A DNA stretch of 64,000 bases from Lentimicrobiaceae bacterium (GTDB taxonomy: Bacteria > Bacteroidota > Bacteroidia > Bacteroidales > JAGONC01), in the NCBI GenBank assembly GCA_017993235.1, contig JAGONC010000006.1, positions 62,001 to 126,000 on the forward strand. The letters run 5' to 3'. Below, in pieces: positions 47,323-56,741 of the stretch; the stretch's first letter is position 1, and every line of letters begins with the position of its first letter. Below the pieces are notes generated by a model. It did no database searches, was not told where the DNA came from, and saw only the letters and a list, made by a program, of their open reading frames with translations. The position numbers and the translations under genes were made by a program.

Positions 47323-47365
47323 CGTAAAATCGAATTCAAACAACTATTTTAATTAACGATATACT

Positions 47366-47773
47366 ATGGTGAAGAATAATTTACCCGATGCACCTTCGAT
47401 CAATCTGTTAGGGAATGGTACGATCCTGAAAGGTGACATTACCTCCAGCGGTGATTTCCGTATTGACGGTACAATGGTGGGTTCCATTAACTCAAAAGGT
47501 AAGATCATCGTCGGTACCACTGGGAAAATAGATGGTGAAGTCGTATGCCAGAATGCAGATATCAGCGGAGAGCTCAAGGCAAACGTCACGGTCACGGAAT
47601 TATTGACGTTAAAAGCCACAGCCCGGATACACGGTGATATCCGCACGGGAAAACTGGCCATCGAATCCGGAGCCAGCTTCTCAGGAACCTGCTCCATGGA
47701 AGAACCTTCTTTTAAAAGGGAAAAACTTGTCCTGGAAAATGAAAGACCCATTGTCAAAGAAAAAGTCCTTTGA
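47366..47773 (+). CDS. Bactofilin (polymer-forming cytoskeletal protein)
   Basis: 135-residue bactofilin: SINLLGNGTILKGDITSSGD begins the right-handed beta-helix. Repeating strands follow (FRIDGTMVGSINSKGKIIVG, GEVVCQNADISGEL, IHGDIRTGKLAIESGASFSG). These proteins polymerise without nucleotide and help place envelope machinery. It overlaps atpZ by 35 bases in a different frame. In many Bacteroidota the same gene heads the ATP synthase cluster; here that cluster is missing. Confidence 0.94.
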   Translation: MVKNNLPDAPSINLLGNGTILKGDITSSGDFRIDGTMVGSINSKGKIIVGTTGKIDGEVVCQNADISGELKANVTVTELLTLKATARIHGDIRTGKLAIESGASFSGTCSMEEPSFKREKLVLENERPIVKEKVL

Positions 47774-47960
47774 CAATTTCATCCGTTATTCCAGTATTTC
47801 CTCCCAGATGCTGGTCATCATTCTTGTGGGTATTTACGGAGGTGTGAAACTAGATAAGCTGATAAAACTTGACTTCCCTGTTTTCACTGTAATACTTTCC
47901 TTTGTATCCGTTGCACTGGCTATTTATTATGCAGTGAAGGATTTTATTAAGACGAAATAA
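47739..47960 (+). CDS. atpZ: AtpZ/AtpI-family membrane protein
   Basis: 73 residues with two membrane helices (SSQMLVIILVGIYGGVKLDK and VFTVILSFVSVALAIYYAV), the arrangement of AtpZ, which in other bacteria is thought to help with ATP synthase assembly or ion transport. The ATG at 47739 (MKDPLSKKKSFDNFIRYSS) is preferred to the earlier frame from 47634, which lies wholly inside bactofilin in another frame. The expected atpB-atpE-atpF cluster does not follow. Confidence 0.8.
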   Translation: MKDPLSKKKSFDNFIRYSSISSQMLVIILVGIYGGVKLDKLIKLDFPVFTVILSFVSVALAIYYAVKDFIKTK

Positions 47961-47961
47961 A

Positions 47962-48372
47962 ATGCAGTCCCCATTCATACGGTTTCTGATCAGGTTATCT
48001 GTTTTTACCTTGTTCGCTGGACTGGTATTCGGGCTTATTTATGTCCTTTTACCAACCGGATACGCATCGGTAGCGATCCCGTACCAGTTTTTGTTTTTTT
48101 ACCTGGTCACCCTTTGCGTTCATTATTATCTTCTAAAGGCTGTTCAAAAAAGTCCGGCCTCGTTTGTCACCCGGTTCATGCTGGTATCATTCCTTAAACT
48201 TCTGCTGTACGTTATCGTTCTGGTAATCTATCTTTTGCTGAATAAGGAGGATGCCTTACGGTTCACGATTCCCTATCTGATCCTTTATGTACTTTTTTCA
48301 TCGTTCGAGATTTATTCCTTTCTCAGGATTTCAAAATCCTGTCCTAACGACCAACAGGAGATAAAACCATGA
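47962..48372 (+). CDS. Small four-helix membrane protein next to atpZ
   Basis: 136 residues. Four hydrophobic segments are visible: LSVFTLFAGLVFGLIYVLL, PYQFLFFYLVTLCVHYYLL, LVSFLKLLLYVIVLVIYLLL and FTIPYLILYVLFSSFEIYS. The N-terminus is MQSPFIRFLIR. No motif names it, but its place right after atpZ is where the AtpI-like subunit-I protein lies in Bacteroidota ATP synthase clusters. It overlaps queD by four bases. Confidence 0.7.
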   Translation: MQSPFIRFLIRLSVFTLFAGLVFGLIYVLLPTGYASVAIPYQFLFFYLVTLCVHYYLLKAVQKSPASFVTRFMLVSFLKLLLYVIVLVIYLLLNKEDALRFTIPYLILYVLFSSFEIYSFLRISKSCPNDQQEIKP

Positions 48373-48782
48373 TCTATGTTACGCGCAGGGAACGGTTTAA
48401 TGCTGCCCACAGACTCTTCAGGTCTGAATGGTCAGATGAAAAAAACAGGGAAGTGTTTGGCAAATGTTCCAATCCGCTCTGGCACGGACATAACTATGAG
48501 ATCTTCATTACTGTAAAGGGAGAGATCGATCCTGCGACCGGATTCCTGGTCAACCTTCGTGACCTGAGCCAGATCATCACCACCTTCATTATCGACCGGG
48601 TGGATCATAAAAACCTGAACCTGGAGGTTGATTTCATGAAAGATAAGCAGGTATCGACCGAAAATCTTGCGATCGCTATCTGGGACCAGCTCGCAGGTCC
48701 GGTTCAGTAGTTAGGTTGTCAGCTGCATTGTGTCAGGGTGGTTGAAACAGAAAATAATTATGTGGAATATTTTGGGCATTGA
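48369..48782 (+). pseudogene. queD: 6-carboxytetrahydropterin synthase (QueD) with in-frame amber codon
   Basis: Converts 7,8-dihydroneopterin triphosphate to 6-carboxytetrahydropterin, on the queuosine route. The frame gives 113 residues ending LAGPVQ and TAG at 48708. After that single stop the same frame continues for 23 more sense codons (LGCQLHCVRVVETENNYVEY then FGH) to a TGA at 48780. The extension is the normal C-terminus of the family and restores 137 residues, its usual length. Zn ligands H14, H39 and H41 and catalytic C33 are intact, but the stop removes the pterin-anchoring glutamate (in VVETENN). It may be a real nonsense mutation, suppressed amber, or a base-call error. Confidence 0.82.
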
Positions 48783-48825
48783 TGGTAAGGGAATGTCACG
48801 ATTAACCGATTAAACCCACAAACTC

Positions 48826-49467
48826 ATGGCAAGCAATATCGTTCGGGAAATGATCAATGAAAATACGATGGATGGTTATGAAAAGCTGGATTTATACAAC
48901 AGTGAAACCATCGACCTACTTAGCAGTTACTATAAAAATATCCTGAAGCTGGTCGGGGAAAATCCTGAACGGGAGGGATTGCTCAAGACCCCGGAAAGGG
49001 TGGCAAAAGCGATGTTGTTCCTGATGCACGGTTATGACCTTGATCCGGAGGAGATTCTCCGGTCTGCCATGTTCAGGGAAGATTACAAGGAGATGGTGAT
49101 TGTGAAGGACATTGAAATTTATTCCATGTGCGAACACCATATGATCCCGTTTTTTGGCAAGGCGCACGTTGCCTATATCCCGAATGGGTACATTGTAGGA
49201 TTGAGCAAGATTCCGCGTGTGGTGGATGCATTTGCACGCAGGCTGCAGGTGCAGGAACGCATGACGCGCCAGATCAAGGAGTGTATTCAGAATACGCTTC
49301 ATCCCCTGGGTGTTGCTGTGGTGGTTGAAGCGGTGCATATGTGCATGTCGATGCGGGGAATACAAAAGCAGAACTCCGTGACCACCACATCGGATTTCAC
49401 TGGTGAATTCCAGAACGTGGCCACACGGGAAGAATTTATCCACCTGATTGGCTCACGGCTTCATTGA
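48826..49467 (+). CDS. folE: GTP cyclohydrolase I
   Basis: Makes dihydroneopterin triphosphate from GTP, the start of both folate and queuosine synthesis. 213 residues. Zinc and substrate residues are present: [18 protein letters not shown] (C102, H105), ISxxR-like [18 protein letters not shown], and MCMSMRGIQ with the second Cys/His region. The long N-terminal arm is normal for the class. It follows the amber-interrupted queD by 43 bases, and the shared pathway suggests co-transcription. Confidence 0.97.
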   Translation: MASNIVREMINENTMDGYEKLDLYNSETIDLLSSYYKNILKLVGENPEREGLLKTPERVAKAMLFLMHGYDLDPEEILRSAMFREDYKEMVIVKDIEIYSMCEHHMIPFFGKAHVAYIPNGYIVGLSKIPRVVDAFARRLQVQERMTRQIKECIQNTLHPLGVAVVVEAVHMCMSMRGIQKQNSVTTTSDFTGEFQNVATREEFIHLIGSRLH

Positions 49468-49555
49468 ATTTATTCCAAATTATCATCCAAATTATTGTTA
49501 TTTAATTACTTACATTTCAAAAACGGAATAGTCAGTCCACGTTGTGAAATATTCA

Positions 49556-49563
49556 TATTTTTG
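49556..49563 (+). promoter_or_regulatory. Promoter -7 element of fabD
   Basis: TATTTTTG, 23 bases before the fabD ATG. Confidence 0.6.
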
Positions 49564-49586
49564 CACTTCTCAGAAAAACACACATT

Positions 49587-50474
49587 ATGAAGGCTTATGT
49601 TTTCCCCGGGCAGGGTGCCCAGTTCCCCGGAATGGGCAATGATCTGTATGATGAATTCGAACAAGCGCGGAAGCTCTTTGAAAGAGCCAATGACATCCTC
49701 GGATTCCGGATCACGGAGGTGATGTTTAAAGGATCCGAGGACGATCTGCGGCAGACCCGGGTCACCCAGCCTGCTATCTTTCTGCATTCGGTCATTCTCT
49801 CCCGGGTGATGGGTGATCGTTTCAAACCGGATTTTGTTGCCGGACATTCGCTCGGGGAATTTTCTGCGCTGGTTACCTGCAAAGCTCTCAGCTTTGAAGA
49901 TGGTCTGCGGCTGGTGGCCAAACGTGCTGAAGCCATGCAGAAAGCCTGTGAAGCCCAGCCTTCTACCATGGCTGCCATTCTTGGACTGGAAGATGAGGTC
50001 GTGGAGAAGGTGCTCAAATCCATCAAAGACATCGTGGTTCCAGCCAATTATAACAGTCCCGGACAGATCGTGATCTCCGGTACGGTCAGCGGTGTTGAGC
50101 AGGCTTGTGAGAAACTAAAGGAAGCCGGCGCTAAAAGGGCCATTATGCTTAAAGTCGGCGGGGCTTTTCATTCACCCCTGATGGAGCCTGCCCGCCTGGA
50201 ACTGGCAGAGGCGATCAGCCTGACCGAGATCAAATCCCCCCTGTGCCCGGTCTATCAGAATGTCAATGCCCAGCCGGTCACCATCCCGGATGTGATCAAA
50301 TCCAACCTGATCAAGCAACTCACCTCCCCGGTGCGCTGGACTCAGACCGTCAGGAATTTGATTGCCGACGGTGCCGATACCTTTATCGAGGTAGGCCCTG
50401 GAAAAGTCTTGCAGAACCTGATCCTCCAGGTGAAAAAAGATATAAAGGTGATGAGCGGGGAAATCAGCAGGTAG
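49587..50474 (+). CDS. fabD: Malonyl-CoA:ACP transacylase
   Basis: Loads malonyl groups onto acyl carrier protein for fatty-acid synthesis. 295 residues. The nucleophile is S88 in GHSLGEFSAL, the catalytic His is in GGAFHSPLM near residue 193, and the C-terminal FIEVGPGKVLQNL is typical. Alone on the plus strand, convergent with the Wbp-type genes 22 bases away. No other fab gene is nearby. Confidence 0.97.
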   Translation: MKAYVFPGQGAQFPGMGNDLYDEFEQARKLFERANDILGFRITEVMFKGSEDDLRQTRVTQPAIFLHSVILSRVMGDRFKPDFVAGHSLGEFSALVTCKALSFEDGLRLVAKRAEAMQKACEAQPSTMAAILGLEDEVVEKVLKSIKDIVVPANYNSPGQIVISGTVSGVEQACEKLKEAGAKRAIMLKVGGAFHSPLMEPARLELAEAISLTEIKSPLCPVYQNVNAQPVTIPDVIKSNLIKQLTSPVRWTQTVRNLIADGADTFIEVGPGKVLQNLILQVKKDIKVMSGEISR

Positions 50475-50496
50475 GCAGCTGAAAGCATCAGGTGAG

Positions 50497-51444
50497 TTAC
50501 CTTGCCACTTTCTTCAGGTAGGGGTGATAATCACCTGTGGGTGCTACCGGTTTGGCATTCCGTATTTCGTATACCGTCTGAATGCTGGGCAGGGCATCTT
50601 CACAACCAAAACCGTTACCCATCAGTACCTGACGATAACTTTCCGTATGCAGGTCGGTGAATCCCTCACTGAATTCCACTGCTTTCCCATTCACCGTAAT
50701 GCTCCTGAAAGTACGAACACCTTTGGCATAAGCCTCTTCGGACAGCAGGTTCCGGTCAAGGCTCAGGAACCACCTGACACGGGCTTTTTCGAGGGTAAGG
50801 AACCCCGAAACAGTTTTCTCATCCGAATAATGGACTGTATTGCTTTTAACGGATCCGAAAATATCAATCAGCATATCAAAAAAGTGAATCCCGATATTGG
50901 TGGCTACTCCTCCTGATTTAGTGATGTCGCCCTTCCAGGATCTGAAATACCATTTGCCCCGGGAGGTGATATAGATCAGATCCACATCATGGATCCGATC
51001 CGGCGGTCCTGCCTGAACGGCCCGTTTCAACTCCAGGATGGCCGGGTGCAACCTGACCTGAAAAATCACGTTGATTTTACGGCCTGTTTCCAGTTCAATC
51101 TCCTTAAGGGCTTCCACGTTCCAGGGATTCAGCACCAGGGGTTTCTCACAAATGACATGGGCCTGGTTACGGAGTGACAGACGAATGTGCGCATCGTGGA
51201 GATAATTTGGAGAACAGATACTGACATAATCAATCCGATGGTCCCCCTGTCGCCGCAATTTATCAATATGCCGGTCGAAACGTTCGGGTTCCCTGAAATA
51301 ATCCGCATCCGGAAAAAAATTATCCATGATCCCCACACTGTCGTTGGGATCAAGAAAGGCCACCAGCTCATTACCGGTTTCCCTGATGGCTTTCATATGG
51401 CGGGGTGCGATATACCCCGCAGCACCGATTAAAGCAAAGTTCAT
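50497..51444 (-). CDS. Gfo/Idh/MocA oxidoreductase, WbpB/WlbA-type
   Basis: NAD-dependent sugar dehydrogenase of 315 residues: GAAGYIAPRHMKAIRETG is the Rossmann loop and ICEKPLVLNPWNV contains the conserved EKP lysine. A C-terminal alpha/beta domain follows. GGVATNIGIHFFDMLIDIFG is typical of the WlbA/WbpB branch, which oxidises UDP-GlcNAc-uronic acid at C3. Last of three same-strand genes; the aminotransferase and acetyltransferase upstream complete the route to a diacetamido-uronic acid. Assignment to that substrate is inference from context. Confidence 0.85.
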   Translation of the reverse strand: MNFALIGAAGYIAPRHMKAIRETGNELVAFLDPNDSVGIMDNFFPDADYFREPERFDRHIDKLRRQGDHRIDYVSICSPNYLHDAHIRLSLRNQAHVICEKPLVLNPWNVEALKEIELETGRKINVIFQVRLHPAILELKRAVQAGPPDRIHDVDLIYITSRGKWYFRSWKGDITKSGGVATNIGIHFFDMLIDIFGSVKSNTVHYSDEKTVSGFLTLEKARVRWFLSLDRNLLSEEAYAKGVRTFRSITVNGKAVEFSEGFTDLHTESYRQVLMGNGFGCEDALPSIQTVYEIRNAKPVAPTGDYHPYLKKVAR

Positions 51445-51465
51445 GATGTTGGTCGGCTTAGATCC

Positions 51466-52050
51466 TTATGATTCCCTGATAACTTTTCCTTCTGAAAGGG
51501 TATATCGTTGTTGACTCTCCGGGCACAGGGCATGGCCATCGTTGTCAAAACGGAGCCTGTGACCGTATTCACTCATCCACCCGGTTTGACGGGCCGGATT
51601 GCCTACCATGAGGGCATACGGAGCAACGGATTTGGTCACCACCGCACCGGCACCGATAAAGGCAAACTCACCGATCTCCACACCGCATACGATCGTGGCA
51701 TTGGCACCGATGGTCGCACCCCGCCGCACCAGTGTCCTGGTGTACTGCTCCCGCCGCACCACAGCACTCCGGGGGTTAACGACATTGGTAAAGACCATCG
51801 ATGGACCCAGAAACACATCATCTTCACAGACCACTCCCGCATAAATGGATACATTGTTCTGAACCTTTACGTTGTTCCCTATCTGAACCCCGGAGGCGAT
51901 GAAAACATTCTGACCGATGATACAGTCTTTCCCGATAACGCAATCGGTCATCAGATGAGAGAAATGCCACACCATGGTTCCCTTGCCAATGATGCAGCGT
52001 TCATCCACAATTGCAGTTTCATGCACATAAAAATCTGCCTGGGGTCTCAT
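51466..52050 (-). CDS. Hexapeptide acetyltransferase, WbpD/WlbB-type
   Basis: 194-residue left-handed beta-helix acyltransferase. Isoleucine/valine-led hexapeptides run from residue 15 to 140 ([40 protein letters not shown]). WHFSH with the His, and the loop [14 protein letters not shown], match 3-N-acetyltransferases of the WlbB/WbpD group. It is 21 bases upstream of the WbpB-type gene and overlaps the aminotransferase by four bases. Confidence 0.88.
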   Translation of the reverse strand: MRPQADFYVHETAIVDERCIIGKGTMVWHFSHLMTDCVIGKDCIIGQNVFIASGVQIGNNVKVQNNVSIYAGVVCEDDVFLGPSMVFTNVVNPRSAVVRREQYTRTLVRRGATIGANATIVCGVEIGEFAFIGAGAVVTKSVAPYALMVGNPARQTGWMSEYGHRLRFDNDGHALCPESQQRYTLSEGKVIRES

Positions 52051-53186
52051 GATCCGTTCTGGTTAAGGAAGGTAAGAATCGACTGGATGATATGGTCCTG
52101 CTGCTCCCGGTCAAGTTCCGAATGCATGGGCAGCGACAGAACCTTATGGCATAAAGCTTCCGTAACAGGCAGATCACCCACGGTACATCCGGTTTCCTGA
52201 TAAGCTTTCTGAAGATGCAGGGGCACAGGGTAGTAGATCATGGCCGGCACACCCTTTTCGTTCAGGTATCGCTGCAATGCATCCCGGTCAGCCTCGGTCA
52301 CCTGCAGGGTATACTGATGAAACACATGGCGTGTATAAGGCGCGCGAAAAGGAATCTTCAGCCGCGGATCGCTGCCCAGTCCCCGGTCGTAATAATCAGC
52401 GGCTTCCCGTCGCCGTTGTGCATACTGATCCAGGTATTTCAGCTTGACGTCCAGGATGCCGGCCTGAATCGTGTCGAGACGCGAGTTGACGCCGATGTAA
52501 TCATGATAATACCGCGTGAACATGCCGTGGTTAACGATACCCCGCATCTGATGGGCCAGTGTATCATCGTTGGTAAACAATGCCCCGCCGTCTCCGAAGG
52601 CGCCCAGATTTTTGGAAGGGAAAAACGATACGGCACCGATCTCACCCATCGTCCCCGCCTTCCGGAGAGTACCGTCGCCGCAATGATAGTCGGATCCAAT
52701 GGCCTGACACGCATCTTCAATGACCAGCAGATGATTCTCCCGTGCAATCTGCAGAATGGCATCCATGTCGGCACACTGTCCAAACAAATGAACGGGGACA
52801 ACGGCTTTGGTGCGGGGTGTTATGGCTTTCTTTAATTGAAGCGGATCCATGTTGAAGGTATCCGGATCCACATCCACCAGAACCGGTTTCAGTCCCAGTA
52901 AGGCAATCACCTCAACCGTTGAAACAAAGGTAAACGACACGGTGATCACTTCGTCACCGGGTTGAAGACCCGCAGCCATCATAGCCACCTGAAGCGCATC
53001 CGTCCCATTGGCACAGGGAATCACGTGTTTCACCCCGAGGTATTTCTCCAGGTTTTTCTGGAACCGGCCGACGGCAGGTCCGTTGATGAACGCGGTTGAT
53101 TCCACCACCTCCTGAATGACCGTATCGATTTCGTTCTTTATTTTGTCGTATTGCCCTTTCAGGTCAACCATCTTTATCGGTTTCAT
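52047..53186 (-). CDS. DegT/DnrJ/EryC1 aminotransferase, WbpE/WlbC-type
   Basis: PLP-dependent sugar aminotransferase of 379 residues. The nucleotide-sugar binding entry PFIN-type [18 protein letters not shown] is followed by [11 protein letters not shown]. The PLP-lysine lies in [16 protein letters not shown] near residue 185. It would transaminate the 3-keto sugar made by the dehydrogenase. It opens the group aminotransferase-acetyltransferase-dehydrogenase, with its -7 element 26 bases upstream. Confidence 0.9.
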   Translation of the reverse strand: MKPIKMVDLKGQYDKIKNEIDTVIQEVVESTAFINGPAVGRFQKNLEKYLGVKHVIPCANGTDALQVAMMAAGLQPGDEVITVSFTFVSTVEVIALLGLKPVLVDVDPDTFNMDPLQLKKAITPRTKAVVPVHLFGQCADMDAILQIARENHLLVIEDACQAIGSDYHCGDGTLRKAGTMGEIGAVSFFPSKNLGAFGDGGALFTNDDTLAHQMRGIVNHGMFTRYYHDYIGVNSRLDTIQAGILDVKLKYLDQYAQRRREAADYYDRGLGSDPRLKIPFRAPYTRHVFHQYTLQVTEADRDALQRYLNEKGVPAMIYYPVPLHLQKAYQETGCTVGDLPVTEALCHKVLSLPMHSELDREQQDHIIQSILTFLNQNGS

Positions 53187-53211
53187 GCTGCAGGATTCGA
53201 TTCAACGGCCG

Positions 53212-53219
53212 CAAATGTA
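53212..53219 (-). promoter_or_regulatory. Promoter -7 element of the Wbp-type operon
   Basis: TACATTTG on the minus strand, 26 bases before the aminotransferase ATG. Confidence 0.6.
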
Positions 53220-53260
53220 CGATAATTTGATGTCGGAATGAAAGCTCAGCCCCATTTTAC

Positions 53261-53268
53261 TATCTTTG
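53261..53268 (+). promoter_or_regulatory. Promoter -7 element of the outer membrane protein gene
   Basis: TATCTTTG, 21 bases before the ATG at 53289. It is divergent from the Wbp-type promoter, 42 bases apart. Confidence 0.6.
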
Positions 53269-53288
53269 TCGTCCCTGATCCATAATCC

Positions 53289-54053
53289 ATGATCCACCTT
53301 CGTTATTGCCTGATCGCCCTGTCGTTCCTCGCACTGTCGTTATCACTGAGCGCACAGCAAAGCATCCGCGACTCAGCGATCACGATAACAACGTTCAGGG
53401 TGACACTGGGATTTTATCTTCCGGGAGGAGATATCGCTGACCGATTCGGACCCAATTTCACCACCGGAGGAGAATTTTACGTAAAGACCCGTAAAAACTT
53501 CCTGATCGGTGCGGAAGGCAATTTTTTATTCGGTAACACGGTCAAAAACGAAGAGGAGGTGCTGGGACCCCTTCTTACCGATAAAGGATGGGTGATTGAC
53601 CAGTACGGCTCGCCTGCTGATGTTTTTCTCTATGAAAGGGGATTTTCGGTCTTGTTGAAACTGGGTAAAATTGTTCCTCTTTTCGGGCCGAACCCCAACT
53701 CAGGTTTGCAGTTCTCACTGGGTGGAGGATACCTGCAGCATAAGATACGGATCGAGAACATCGAGGGAACCGTGCCCCAGTTGTTGGGTGATTATAAAAA
53801 AGGGTATGATAAACTTTCCGGTGGATTTGCCCTTTCAGAATTTGTAGGCTACATCCATTACGGGAACAACCGGCGCATCAATTTTTTTGCCGGCATTGAA
53901 TTGCAGCAGGCATGGACGTCCCCGATGCGCCCGTATGATTTCAACCTGATGAAAAAGGATACATCCGGAACGCTTGTGCTGCTTTATGGAATAAAAGCAG
54001 GTTGGATGATCCCTTTCTACCGCAAATCCTCTGCGGGCTATTATTATTACTGA
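53289..54053 (+). CDS. Exported outer membrane beta-barrel protein
   Basis: 254 residues with a signal peptide (MIHLRYCLIALSFLALSLSL, cleaved near SAQ). The remainder has amphipathic strands typical of an eight-stranded barrel (GGEFYVKTRKNFLIGAEGNF, GLQFSLGGGYLQHKIRI). The last residues are YYYY rather than Phe. It is a conserved hypothetical with no enzyme motif. It is followed without a gap by kdtA (TGATG), so it may be part of an LPS-related transcript. Confidence 0.75.
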   Translation: MIHLRYCLIALSFLALSLSLSAQQSIRDSAITITTFRVTLGFYLPGGDIADRFGPNFTTGGEFYVKTRKNFLIGAEGNFLFGNTVKNEEEVLGPLLTDKGWVIDQYGSPADVFLYERGFSVLLKLGKIVPLFGPNPNSGLQFSLGGGYLQHKIRIENIEGTVPQLLGDYKKGYDKLSGGFALSEFVGYIHYGNNRRINFFAGIELQQAWTSPMRPYDFNLMKKDTSGTLVLLYGIKAGWMIPFYRKSSAGYYYY

Positions 54054-55294
54054 TGCGGTTAATTTACACCTTATCGATCCTGCTTTACGGTCTGGCAATC
54101 CGGGTGATGTCGCTGTCCGGGCCGAAAGCTGCCCAGTGGATTCACGGGCGCAGAAAGCTGTTTGAACGGCTGGATAAATTCGCCCAATCCTCCCCGGCCC
54201 CCATCATCTGGTTTCATTGTGCCTCCCTGGGTGAGTTTGAACAGGGGCGGCCCCTCATGGAAAGAATGAGATCCGCCTATCCGGATCACCGAATCCTGCT
54301 GACCTTCTTTTCGCCCTCGGGTTACAGTATCCGAAAGGATTATCCCCTGGCCGATCATGTGACCTATCTGCCTCTCGATACACCCGCAAATGCACGAAAA
54401 TTCATCAGCATCGTGCGCCCTGTCATGGCATTTTTCATCAAGTACGAATACTGGTATAACTTTCTGTCTTTCCTTGACAGAAGCAATATACCCGTGTATA
54501 TTATTGCCGCCATCTTCCGGCCGCAGCAGGTTTTTTTCAGGTGGTATGGCTCCTGGTTCCGCAGACAACTCAGGAAGATCGCCTGTCTGTTTGTGCAGAA
54601 TGAATCCTCCCTCCGTTTACTGGAACAGCACGGGATCAAAAATGCCAGGATATGTGGCGACACCAGGCTTGACAGGGTTCAGGCCGTGGCGGATCATCCA
54701 CAGCAGTTCCCCGCAATCCGGCGGTTCACTGCAGGTCATTCCGTGATCATTGCCGGCAGCACCTGGCCTGAAGATGAAGATTTGCTCATCAGGTTCATCG
54801 AACGAAGATCCGGCAATCTGCGTTTTGTGATCGCTCCGCATGAAGTACATCCGGAAAGGATACAGTCGCTGATCCGTAAGGTCGGTCAACCTGTCATGAC
54901 CTATTCATCCTTGGTTTCCAGGGAGGAGGAAGGTACCTCCGGGATACTGATCATCGACACCATCGGCGTATTGTCGCATCTTTACCAATATGCCACGCTG
55001 GTGTACATTGGTGGCGGATTCGGGAGAGGGATACATAACATCCTGGAGGCTGCCGCCTTTGGTAAACCTGTTTTTTTTGGTCCCCATCATCAGCGTTTCC
55101 AGGAAGCTTTGGATTTGATCCGTTTTCAGGGGGCCTATTGCGTCAACTCAGCCGATGAACTTATACAGATAGCAGAAGATCTGATGGAAGATCCCGCCAG
55201 GTACGAAGTAGCTGCGGGAGCCGCGCTGGCCTATGTAAAGAATCACACGGGTGCCACCCGCATCATCCTTGATTTTATTCAATCTGCCCAATAA
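54053..55294 (+). CDS. kdtA: 3-deoxy-D-manno-octulosonic acid transferase
   Basis: Adds Kdo to lipid A at the inner membrane. The ATG at 54053 (MRLIYTLSILLYGLAIRVM) overlaps the previous stop by one base and gives 413 residues; the longer frame from 54002 overlaps the barrel gene. The N-terminal helix anchors it. WFHCASLGEFEQGRPLMERM contains the catalytic Glu, and GT-B features such as GSTWPEDEDLL and GGGFGRGIHNILEAAAFGKP are clear. Confidence 0.95.
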   Translation: MRLIYTLSILLYGLAIRVMSLSGPKAAQWIHGRRKLFERLDKFAQSSPAPIIWFHCASLGEFEQGRPLMERMRSAYPDHRILLTFFSPSGYSIRKDYPLADHVTYLPLDTPANARKFISIVRPVMAFFIKYEYWYNFLSFLDRSNIPVYIIAAIFRPQQVFFRWYGSWFRRQLRKIACLFVQNESSLRLLEQHGIKNARICGDTRLDRVQAVADHPQQFPAIRRFTAGHSVIIAGSTWPEDEDLLIRFIERRSGNLRFVIAPHEVHPERIQSLIRKVGQPVMTYSSLVSREEEGTSGILIIDTIGVLSHLYQYATLVYIGGGFGRGIHNILEAAAFGKPVFFGPHHQRFQEALDLIRFQGAYCVNSADELIQIAEDLMEDPARYEVAAGAALAYVKNHTGATRIILDFIQSAQ

Positions 55295-55304
55295 ATTTTT
55301 TATC

Positions 55305-56736
55305 ATGATTAAGAAAGCAAACCGACTGAGGGAAAAGGGGAATATGATCCTTTTACTGGAAAACATAGATCAGTTGCCTGTATCCCTGCTGACCGGAGAA
55401 GAATATTCCTGGGTGAAGGACCAGAAGGAAAAACAGGAAAAAGACCTGGTGGTCCTGAACCGGTACGATCATTTTATCGTTGTCCAATTCATCAAAAAGG
55501 AGACATCCGATCCCAAAAGATGGGAAAACTGCAGGATCGCGGGTGACAGGATTGGAACCCTGCTGAATGAGAACAGGATCAGGGAAGTGGTGATTTATGA
55601 TGTGGAAGGCCGGCAGGAGGAAACACTCGCCCTGGCGGAGGGAATGGAACTGGGTAACTATCAGTTTCTGACCTATAAAAAAGAACCCGTCAAAAAAAGA
55701 ATTCACTGGAAACCATTTACATCTACTCAAAGCAGGTGACCCGTAAAAGGGTGAATGCCCTCAATATCCTATGTGAAGCTACCAACCGCTGCCGTACGCT
55801 GGTCAATGAACCGGTGATCCAGCTGAATGCTGCCCGGCTGGCGGTCGAAATAGAAAAAATGGGAAAAGAGGTGGGCGCCGAGGTGGAGATATTGAACAGA
55901 AAAAAGATCGAAGCACTTAAAATGGGAGGGCTGCTGGCTGTAAACAAAGGAAGCCAGGATCCCCCCACATTCACCATCCTGAGGTGGAAGCCCCGAGAGC
56001 CTGTCAATCAAAGACCGTATGTACTGGTAGGTAAGGGAATTGTCTTTGATACCGGCGGGCTCAATATCAAGTCGGGGACTACATGGACAATATGAAATAC
56101 GATATGGCAGGAGCGGCAGCTGTTTGCTCCGTTGTTTTTGCCGTGGCAAAAGCAGATTTGCCGGTTGATGTCATCGCGCTGATACCGGCAACGGACAACC
56201 GTCCGGGAGGTAACGCCTATGCGCCGGGCGATGTGATCTACATGCACAACGGAACCACCGTGGAGGTTCTTAATACGGATGCCGAGGGCCGGCTGATCCT
56301 GGCCGATGCATTGAGCTATGCCAGAAATTATGACCCTGAACTGGTGATCGACATGGCAACCCTGACCGGGGCCGCGGCCATGGCCATCGGTAAATACGGT
56401 ATTGTGGCAATGAAATCAAAAAGCGATGAGGAGTTCGGAAAACTCAAAACCGCTGGTGATAAGGTATATGAGCGGATCGTTGAATTTCCGTTCTGGGATG
56501 AATATGGCGAACTGATCAAATCCGACGTCGCGGAGCTCAAAAACACCGGCAGTCGGGAAGCCGGCGCCATCACCGCAGGAAAATTCCTGGAACATTTTAC
56601 GGATTATCCTTACATCCATCTCGACATTGCCGGGCCCGTATGGTCTGATAAAAAGGACAGTTACCGGAGTACGGGAGCGACGGGGGTCGGGGTGAGGCTA
56701 TTGTTCGAGTTTTTGAGAGAGAAGAGCCATAAGTAG
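55305..56736 (+). pseudogene. pepA: Leucyl aminopeptidase (M17) split by two frameshifts
   Basis: Zinc/manganese exopeptidase that would be about 477 residues if intact. It is read in three frames: 55305-55739 (N-terminal domain), 55736-56095 (YVLVGKGIVFDTGG, which has the metal-binding Lys and Asp) and 56083-56736 (MKYDMAGAAAV and the family signature NTDAEGRLILADAL). Adding one A to the run of seven at 55692-55698 joins the first two (giving NSLETIYIYSKQ). Adding one G to the four at 56074-56077 joins the last two (giving GDYMDNMKYDM). All M17 residues survive, so indel errors or a very recent loss are likeliest. Confidence 0.9.
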
Positions 56737-56741
56737 GCAGT

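Noticed and set aside
55692..55698. Programmed -1 frameshift in pepA
   Set aside because: The run contains A-AAA-AAG, but in the zero frame the heptamer is out of phase, and a second unrelated frameshift lies downstream. Sequence error or decay is simpler.
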